From Saccoglossus kowalevskii (Eukaryota > Hemichordata > Enteropneusta > Harrimaniidae), in NCBI RefSeq assembly GCF_000003605.2, contig NW_003147774.1, positions 154,353 through 174,365 of the forward strand: DNA of 20,013 nt, read 5' to 3'. Position numbers and translations under genes: made by a program. The notes beneath the pieces were generated by a model. It was not told the DNA's origin. It made no database searches and was given only the letters and a program-made list of their open reading frames with translations. Each line of letters opens with the position of its first letter. Position 1 is the first letter of the stretch. Shown here piece by piece: positions 1 through 9,600 of the stretch.

Positions 1-171
1 AAAAGGCTTTTTGGGCGTTTTGTATGGAATTTATTTTCACTGATTTTTGATGAGTTTAATGTGAAATATAGGAAAAAAAAGTATATTCGCTGGATTTTAT
101 TTTCACGGAATCATTTCTTAAGTGAAAATAGCGAAAATAAATTCCAAGCGAAAATAAAGTATTCTACAGTA
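1..171 (+). mobile_element. MITE-like repeat family 1, copy A (left part cut by window)
   Basis: The core GGGCGTTTTGTATGGAATTT and the end AAATAAAGTATTCTACAGTA are shared with copy B (6292-6631), in the same orientation, and with copy C (12582-12870), inverted. The element is AT-rich, built from short GCGAAAATA-type motifs, and has no coding capacity. It lies in the intron after exon 24. Confidence 0.8.
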
Positions 172-177
172 AGTCAA

Positions 178-292
178 TTAACATAATTTTTACTCAAAAA
201 CTTTGGCCATTTTCGTCGAAATTAAATCTTCTGAAACAGAACTATTTTGTGAATTTGTGATGAAAAGAGTGAACTGATGGTGAAAAGGTTAA
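178..292 (-). mobile_element. MITE-like repeat family 2, truncated inverted copy
   Basis: The reverse complement of the right 52 bases aligns with the left end of 2001-2244: TTAACCTTTTCACCATCAG at the tip, then an identical 27-base block CTTTTCATCACAAATTCACA-AAATAGT. Further in, TTTTTGAGT-AAAATT sequence also matches. One end is missing, so this is a truncated copy of the element at 2001. Bases 293-463 to its right hold nothing I recognise. Confidence 0.7.
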
Positions 293-463
293 TGCACTAT
301 TCAGGAAACAAAGGACTGTGAGTGAATGAGTTGCATTGAGTCTGTGCACACTCAGCCAGACTACTAAATGAATCTTAGACGAAGAAGACTGATAATTAAA
401 TTACAAATGTTGTCTTTGATACATGCTACATCACGACCACTATTTAGTGAAAGCATGACATAC

Positions 464-640
464 AAACCTTATAAGTCCAATAGATGGTCTATGTGTCAAC
501 GTCCATGTATAAGCCACATTATGTTCCCATCCTCTCATTTCTGGATCATGCCATAATAACGTGACTTGATCTGTTGTATCATATGAATGCCATAGTGCAT
601 CACTCAATGTTTTACCCGGACCAGTACTGGATATAACTTT
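464..640 (-). CDS. Exon 24: thrombospondin C-terminal domain, later part (last exon in window)
   Basis: It encodes [40 protein letters not shown] and [16 protein letters not shown]-x-T-G-P-G-x-x-L-x-x-A-L-W-H ... L-W-x-D-x-x-x-x-G-W-x-x-x-x-x-Y-x-W-x-L-x-H-R-P-x-x-G-x-I-R is the family signature. I placed the donor at GTATGT after Phe. An alternative, GTTTGT four bases earlier (exon from 468), would end it mid-codon. Reading through instead meets TAG within 8 codons and would drop about 45 residues, so the last exon must lie left of the window. Confidence 0.9.
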
Positions 641-3600
641 CTGAAACAAAAAATATCCAAAAAAAAAATAAGATTAGTAATGACCATGTCCATGGAAATC
701 TTGGACCTCTCATTAATATTATCTTCTATTGAGACTAGAATAACTACTGGTTTTTAATTTGAGGGCAGTAGAAATATGGTCAACAACAATTACCGGTACA
801 TCACAATAAAATAAAACTCTAAGCACATTTTTAAAAGAAGCAAATAAAAATTTGCTGAACCATTATAATATTATTTATTTTGACTATACACACATCTCTG
901 TCATTTATATGCACACATGCACTACTAACGCAGCAAGTATGGTATACCGGATAATAACAAAGTAAGTTTTATGTAGAACAAAGAAGTAATGAAGCTTCTT
1001 AGTACAAATCATCATCGCAATGTTGGGTGATCAATGTCAAACAAACTATGCCCAAAAGTCATAATTCATAACTGCTAAAAATGAATCATATAAATGAAAA
1101 AACAAATTTCATAAATTTATCATGTAAACTCTTTTAGCTAGTGTTGTTTGAGGATACAAATCCTTGAAAAAATGTCTGGTTTATGATTTTTTTTTTGCAG
1201 AACAGATACCTACATGTAATTAAATTGATACAATCAAAGAATTTCATTGTAAATTTAAGCACTACTATGCACCTCTCCCTCACCACATAAATCATTTAAA
1301 AAATAGTGTGAGTGAAATTATGTTTTACTGTTCTTCAACTGATCCTCACCTTTATCTGTAAACCTTTTATACCAGCTCTATAATCAGGATAATTTAAATT
1401 CTTATGTCTCCACATCACAATGTAAAACTTTCTACTGCTTTGATATCCAAACACAAAACCCATATAATTTGTACCGACATCAGAATTTACAAACAATGTA
1501 CCAGAGTAATCCACTGGTCCAAAGTAATCACGACCTATCAACATGAGTGGCATTTCAGTGTCTGCTAACTGGTGAACTTCTTTGCCCTGTAAAAATAATA
1601 ATAAATTATATTACAGACCGATGGAAGATACAATCACCATACTGCCTTTGTAAGTTTTTTGCAGTATTCTCTTATTAATATACATCTTTTTCTGTCACGC
1701 GCAACTACCCTGTAGAGGCATCCTTACATACATGCTGTCTGTAGTGATAATGTATTGGTAGGTTAACAATCCAAAATGGCAGTGAAAGGGGATTCATGAT
1801 CAGGAGTTCCGCTAAGTTCTGAAGTAGGTGGCTATATAGATTTAGAAAGTAGGAGTCCATAATGTGACTCTGTTCATCTATAGATTGTGATCCTTAAAAA
1901 CACAAAGTAGTCAATTTAAATAGCTCAGTAACCAGCTATTTAAGTGGTATATAGAGGATAATATTTGGTAATTGTTGTCTTTTTATCTAAGTGCTGGCTC
2001 TTAATTTTTTCACCACAAGTATAGTCTTTTCATCACAAATTCACAAAATAGTCCAGTTTATAGTCTGCACTTTCCTTCAGAACATTGTGACAAAAATAGC
2101 GAAATTTTTTGAGTCAAAATTGAAGAATAACTCAAATTTTGTTTGTTGGCTCAAAAATTAGGGTTCATTTCCAGAAATATTGAAAAATATAAGAAAACAG
2201 TGCAGAAAAAATTGGACGAGGAAGTCTGATGGTGAAAAGGTTAACAAACCCTGCATGAGAGATATCTGGGGATCTAAATATCAATGCCCAAAATTTTCAT
2301 CTGTTTTCACAATTTATGAACATTTTATAACATTTGAAAGCAACATGAATGCTGACAGTACAAAATCGACTTGTTTGGCATAAACCTGAACTTGAAATAA
2401 TGAAGTCTCCATGAAAAACAGCATATTCTTGATAACTGAAAGCAGTAATCTCTTTTGCTTGTTCAATAAATACTGTCATGCGCACAGTAGAAACTCAACA
2501 TGATGATACCTACCTGATCAACTAAATACCATACTGGGGGTGCTGCGTCTGTTAAAGTAGGGTCCAACTCAACTGATATATAATCTTCAAAACTAGTTGT
2601 TTGATAATTTATATTTTTTGGGCAATTGTCATATTCATCATCAATGCCATCTCCATCATAGTCGTCCTCGCAATCATCTCCAACCAAGTCACCTAGAAGA
2701 GAAAATATTGATTGAAGCGATTAAACAATGTGATCAAGTCACAATATGCAACCTACTATAATGCTACCTTGGCTGTTCAATATAGCAGAATCTAATTAAC
2801 CAGATAGCTGACCACTCTTGGACATAACCATTGAAATATAACAATACAATAGTCACAGTAGACTTTCAAATCTAGCTGATTCCAGTTTATGTCACCCAGT
2901 CAGCAAAATGATCTAGATGGATGAAAGCATAGATTGTTCTTTGAATTGACATTTCGATCTGCTTGCTGTGCAGTGGTTCATCAGTTAGTATATGACAACC
3001 ACAACTAGAGATCAAAACGGCAGATCAAATGAAATAAACATGTTGAATGTTGTCCCGTCCGCCTGTTTATGTCACAGAAATGACTTTAGCACTGTATTAT
3101 CATTGCTCACTTAATTCTCAAACAATTTTTTAAATACTATATCATGTAAAATATTCAGTTACGTTGCTAATAGAAAGAAAACAAGTGTTGGAATTTGTAA
3201 GTTTCATCATATAGCTGCTATATACTGTACTATGTTAAGATTACCATTCAAGTCTGTCTGTGTTGGATTTGCTACCAGTGGACAATTATCAGATGTATCC
3301 GGGATACCATCACCATCTTTATCTTCATCACACATATCACCCACACCATCTCCATCAGTGTCTAACTGATCTGAGTTTGGTACATTCTCACAATTGTCAG
3401 CAAAATTGGGAATACCATCACCATCTCTGTGAAATAATAAAAACATTGATTTTGACTGGGATATAAAGTTTCACCAGACCAACCAGTGATTTGTCTGTCG
3501 CTTTTTTAATGAGCAAAAAAACAATCACAACAATATTTTTGTAGTATATATTGTAAATATATTTGGCAAATCATACAAATGGTAATTTATTAAATTTTCA

Positions 3601-6600
3601 TGTATGGAATTCCTACTTAATAAAGGCTGAAGAAATATTTTCAGATTCTAGTGGCGGAACTACTGTGATTACATTGTGCTGATAAGTGAAATTTGCTATT
3701 AATATTAAACATATGTGAACTTAAATAACATAACTCATTGTTTTACTGAAAATATGGTACTACTGTAAATGCAATATTTATTCACCTGTTTTTATTTTCG
3801 CTATTTTTGCTGATAGGTAAAATTCGCTAAACTCATAGTTTTCACATCAAAATAGTGAAATTAAATCCAGTGAAAACAAATGGTTATATAGTACTGTTCT
3901 TTATTAGAGGTATGCATAAGAAATAGGGCAGTGCATAAGCAGTGTAAGTTGTATTTACCTGTCTTTATCTGTTCCATCAGGGTCATCGCATGCATCACCC
4001 CATCCATTATGATCACTATCAGTCTGGTCTGTGTTGCCAATATCAACACAGTTATCACATGCATCACCTACACTATCACCATCCCCATCTGCCTGGTCAC
4101 TATTGGCAACAAATAAACAATTGTCTGTATCATCTAAAACACCTAGATAGAGATAGAAAAACATGAAACAAATTAGCGCATCACCAGATACACTGTATTA
4201 TTTCAGCACACATATGACTGCAATGGATCTGAACTTGGCATACGTTAAACTGTGTGGCAATCTTCCTTTTATGAAGACCTTTTAGTCTGGTGTCTTGAAA
4301 AAAACATTGAATTGTTGCCATAAAAACAATACAGTGTTTGATAGGTTAGACATATGCAAGTTAAATAATTAACATATTGAATGTTAGAAATGTGGTCTGT
4401 AATGACTTTTTGACCTGGCTTTTTGACCCGAAGCCACTACAGTGTCAGTTTGACCTGGTATTTTGTAATCTTCTTTTCAGAAGGATTTTTCCCAAATTGA
4501 TGCAGTGCTCTGGATATGTCTACAGAACATAGGACAGACTCAATTCAGCTTTTAAAACTATGCCAACATGAACAAAATTCAAAATTCTTGAAACAAATCA
4601 ATCTTGTAACTTAGCATCAATATTTTTATCACTATAACAGTAACATATATATCTACATCATCATCATTATCTAACTTACTATCATTATCATCATCAGTAT
4701 CACATATATCACCATCTCCATCATCATCATTATCTAACTGATCAGGATTGAGATCATTGACACAGTTGTCACAGTCATCACCAACACTATCACCATCAGT
4801 GTCAGTCTGACCAGGATTCTTGACATATTGACAATTATCCTACAAATCAAATAGAGAAGCACATCAGATATTTTTGAAAGAGGTGTCTTCCTTTAAAAGT
4901 GAGAAGGCATATCAGTAGTAGACACTAGAGGGCAGTGTTTATACTTACATCCTCATCATAGATGCCATCGCCATCATCATCTCTATCACATATGTCTCCT
5001 TTATTGTCATGGTCATTGTCTTCTTGTCCACTGTTTGGAATGACATCACAATTGTCAGCTTTACAAATGTCTTCATTGCAGTGCAACGCAATGGCTGGGT
5101 ACCCATCGCCATCGATGTCATAACCACAGTAAACACCATCACCAGCATACCCATCATTACACTGATGAATTCACAAGAATACATTTCAATAATGTATGTA
5201 ATAACACTGTTTCACTATATTTTGGAAAATGAGTTTTGATACCGACTCTACAATGAGAACTGTAGAATTTTTTGAATGGGGTCAAGATTGAAGAATGTCA
5301 AAAATTCTGAAAGTCTGAAAGTTGTATAATCGAACTTTTTCACATTTCTAGATCAAATCTGGAAAACAAACTAAGGGAATTGTCAGCATCCTTTATTTTA
5401 GGTTTTTGTCATATTACCTCAAACCCTGCAAATAGAAGTGTGCATGGAATCATGGGAAGAAGCATGGTGCATTGCCGTGTGATAACTGTCATAAAGGTGA
5501 TTGACAGGACATACAATGTACTTGTTTTCAACTCTGGAAGGACAAGTAGAATCTACCAGGTGTGCTTGAGATTTACATAACAAAGGGTGTTTACAACTTT
5601 GGAAGAAGAATTAAAATCTATCAGGTGTGCTGTTATTTGAAGTAAGTAAGTAAGTAAGTAATTCTTTATTGCTATCGTATCCCATTTGAGATCTTGACAA
5701 AAAGTACAATAAAGTCAAAAACATGTAATAATAAAAAAATGAAAAATAAAAGGAAATACTAAAAATACAGTAAGAAATAAGAAAGGATGTTTATGATCTA
5801 CTGAGTTGCTACATGACACAGTTGCTAGCAAGATCACATTCTGATTGGCTAATGTGGAAACCCAGATTCTTCATTCATGACTGTACATTTCTAAACTGCT
5901 TGGCATCATATTTTCATACCTCACTTTAGTTGCATCCCCATCTTGTATTATGTGCAGAACACCTCCCACCGATTAAAAATGATAAATTAGGTTGTTTTGA
6001 CCAGAAATACTGGAATACTGAGCTAACTGAATACCTGCAACATGGTTGTGGTATGTAATTACTAAATCAAATGTACTTTTCATTATTGTAATCACTCAAA
6101 ACCGCTATTTTATTATTCTAAATTTAATTCCAAGATTCTGTTGGATAGGATTTCTCATGAAACATACAAAATCCAATGCCCTTATTATATTTACATGGAC
6201 CAGGTCTCACATATTGAAAATGAAAATTTAACTTTTGTGAAATTATACACTTGCAAATACAAAGAAAAATTGTGCATTTTAGTTAACAATGTACTGTGGA
6301 ATACTTTATTTTCGCTGGAATTAATTTTCGCTGAAAAGGCGTTTTGGGCGTTTTGTATGGAATTTATTTTCACCGATTTTTGATGAGTTTAATGCGAAAT
6401 ATAGGAAAAAAAGTATATTCGCTGGATTTTATTTTCACTGAATCATCCAATCAGCGAAAATAGCAAAAATAAAGTATTCTACAGTATTTCTCAATAAATA
6501 AGGCAAAAAAATGTAATAGCATTTTTGCCCCACCACTTGATCTTAGCAGATACAGTTCAGGTAATAGCAAGTTGACATCCAGCGAAAATAGCGAAAATAA

Positions 6601-9600
6601 ATTCCAAGCGAAAATAAAGTATTCTACAGTAACTGAACCTTTGACAGAAGATTGAGATAAGTGTATTTACCTCACATATGTAAGTTCCAGGTCCAGTATA
6701 TATGCAGGTAGCATCATCATGACAATTATTTGTGCCCAAGTCACAGTAATTTCCACTTAAACATCCAATGTATCCATCTCCTATGTAACCAGGTGGACAG
6801 GTACCACAGGTATAACTTCCCTGAAAACATAGAGAATTTGCATAATGTAGTAATTACACACCAATAACAAAGTTACATTAGTAAACTTGTGCCAATTTCA
6901 TCACAATCATCATCATTATCTAAATCACTATCATTATCAGTGTCACACATATCTCCATCACTGCCATTATCAAACTAACTTTCATTTTCATCAGTGATGC
7001 CAATTTAAGAGAACCAGAAAGAAACTAGCAATAGATTTGCTCTATCCGAAGCACATCTCCAATAGAAGTGCATGTAAACTAACAGTTGTATTTATTGTAT
7101 ACTGAATCATTATATTTTCTTAGAACAAATACAGTAGGTAAAACATAATGCCAATTTTATTTTTGAATTTGAGAAGAATGAGAGTATTTTTACTAAAGAA
7201 AATATTTGTCATGTGCTGGGTTTTATCCAAAATCCTACCAGGGGGAGAACTCATTCAGACCACTCAGTTTTCAATTGAAATTCATCAGAGAAAGAGTCAG
7301 TGGAAATTGTAATAAACATGCTACATGTATAACTAGAATATGGAGAAAGCTATATATGCACCAATGTTTACCAACCAACCACAAATATGGGAATGTTTGG
7401 CATGGCTGTCAAGAATGATTAATGTATTTTACATACTGGGATCTATTTGTTAGAATATGTATAAGCATAATGTAGCAAAACATACTTACTATTGTATTTG
7501 TACATACTGACAGTGGATCACAGTTATTGTCACCAGTGAGGCATTCATCAACATCATCACAAACCTGAACAATATGAAGTAAAATATAATTAAAACCCAG
7601 ACCATATAGATGTCATCTAATTACTGTTTCACATTTAAAGTTTGTGCATGGTAATATATTCCTGGTTTGATGTTTACAATCAAAACTAAGAATGAAGTAC
7701 ATACCAAGAAAATTTATGTATTGCAGTATGACCTGCCATGTGCAGCTCTGAAAGACGACAACTTTTAAGGATCCAAAATGTTCAAGAAAATCATGAAATT
7801 AACATTTAATGGTGAACATTTAATGGTTCTACAGTATATAATGTATTACCTACCTGGGTCTGAGTAAGTATGTGTTCTATTCCTACACCATGTGGTGCAT
7901 ATCCACTATAACCACACGGACATCCACTACATGTATATCCAGGTGCTAAATTAATACATTCTTCAAAACATGCACCTGGGTTAGCAGCACACTGAAAATA
8001 CACACACATTTATTAGTATTAGTCTACAGTAAAAAAAGAATAGAACTACCGTTACTGCTATATCGGTATATGGCTTGTTAGGTGTCTGTAAATGATATTG
8101 TCTGGACGTGGAAGTTATTATTATTCATGATATTTAGATATTTATGATATTTATATTTGTTACAAATAACAGTTTTATTATTAAACACTGTCACAGAACT
8201 CTCAGTCACACATTACATTTTTGTAGGGTAAAGCGGGAAACTGAAAGGAGATATGGTGAAAAAGAGATGTTAGGAATTAATATGGAAGACATGCAATGTT
8301 ATCCCAACACATTGTGGTTACCTGATGCAAATATTTAAAGCATGGTGGTCCTTGTGTTCGGTATGCAACATACAAATCAAGTGTTGACATACATTGTTGG
8401 TTTGCCTGCCATACAATGATCATCACCTTGTACTATAGTTATATTTAGGCAAATCAAGAGAATCACAGATAAAATGTGACAATTATTTCAGAAAACAGAT
8501 ATTTATAACAAGATTGCTTTAAGGAGTGTGATTGAAAAAAGCAATGAGAAGAAATTGCCTTATAAAATATATTTGTAAATGGAACTAAGAGATGAAGGAT
8601 GTGGCAGTAAAAGGTCATGTATTGATAACTTTACCTCATCAATATCGATGCATGTTAAGCCATCACCAGTAAATCCCTCTGGGCACTCACCACACGCAAA
8701 TGTACTGCCACCAGTGTTAACACATTGTACATCACCAAAACATGGATTAACGTCAGCCCAACATGGACCTGAAATAACACTTTATTATGAACATATTTGA
8801 ATTCTACTACTGTAAAATGACTAATTTTCACTGGGTTTAAATTTCACTGATTTAGCGTTTCAGGCATATTTAGTGGGTTTAAAATTCACGGTTTTATCAT
8901 TTGGATAATGTGTTCTATGCTCAATTTACATATTCACTGGGTTTTAATTTACCGCATTTTCCAGTCAGCGAAAAAAGCCAAATTAAAACCCAGTGAATAA
9001 TTAACCCTTTTACAGTATTCCACTGGCCATGCTCTAAAAGCATTGTGGATCACTGATTTTAGCTGGAATATATTACAACAGAAAATATCTGTTTGCGTTT
9101 GTTTTTTTTTATTTTCACAGACTTGACATAAATTACACACAGACCTCTTTTACTGGATTTTAAATATCCAAAAAAATATATCGAGTGTTAAATTATATTA
9201 TAAATAGAATTGTTTTAATAATCATATAGTGCCCTCTTGTGGTAAAAAAATAACTTGCTCAGCATTGCTTGTAACATTTCAAAATGGTATTTTTTGAGGG
9301 GTTTGGGAGATCATGGGACGATATTCTTCTAAAATCTGCAGTATATAGAATAATGTAAAAAGATCTGAGTTTATAGTTTATAGTTTATAGTGTTTTCCTA
9401 TCTGGTTTAATTTTATGTCTGACCTCCACTGAACCTATTTAGCATAAAGTAATAAAGATGAGTGAAAACTAAAAGATTTTATTGTGCTTTATGCACAATT
9501 TCATTGAAATAAAAGAAAAACTTTGCTTTTTGTCCCTGATTAGTGATTTTTTTTCTTGGAATATATTAAAGCTTAGCAATTTATTTATTTCGAGATCCTG

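Noticed and set aside
440-463. TAG stop shortly after exon 24, as a possible true C-terminus
   Set aside because: Stopping there would remove about 45 residues and several strands of a domain that is normally complete, and a reasonable GTATGT donor precedes the stop.
3260-3466. Plus-strand frame rich in His and Leu
   Set aside because: It is the antisense shadow of the Asp-rich (GAT) type 3 codons of exon 21.
3861-4067. Minus-strand frame of 68 codons
   Set aside because: Out of frame with exon 20, which encodes unmistakable type 3 repeats; no domain of its own.
4945-5184. 79-codon minus-strand frame rich in Met and Thr
   Set aside because: It overlaps exon 18 in a different frame; the exon frame encodes clear EGF and type 3 sequence, so this is a shadow of its biased codons.
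5641-5740. 3' end of a non-LTR retrotransposon beside the (AGTA)5 tract
   Set aside because: Only the tract and an AATAAAG-like word support it. No reverse-transcriptase sequence or second copy is present in the window.
6191-6373. Short frame MKINS...[11 protein letters not shown] on minus strand, also on plus strand at 12789
   Set aside because: Both copies are translations of the MITE-like family 1 repeat. The similarity comes from the repeat, not from a gene family.
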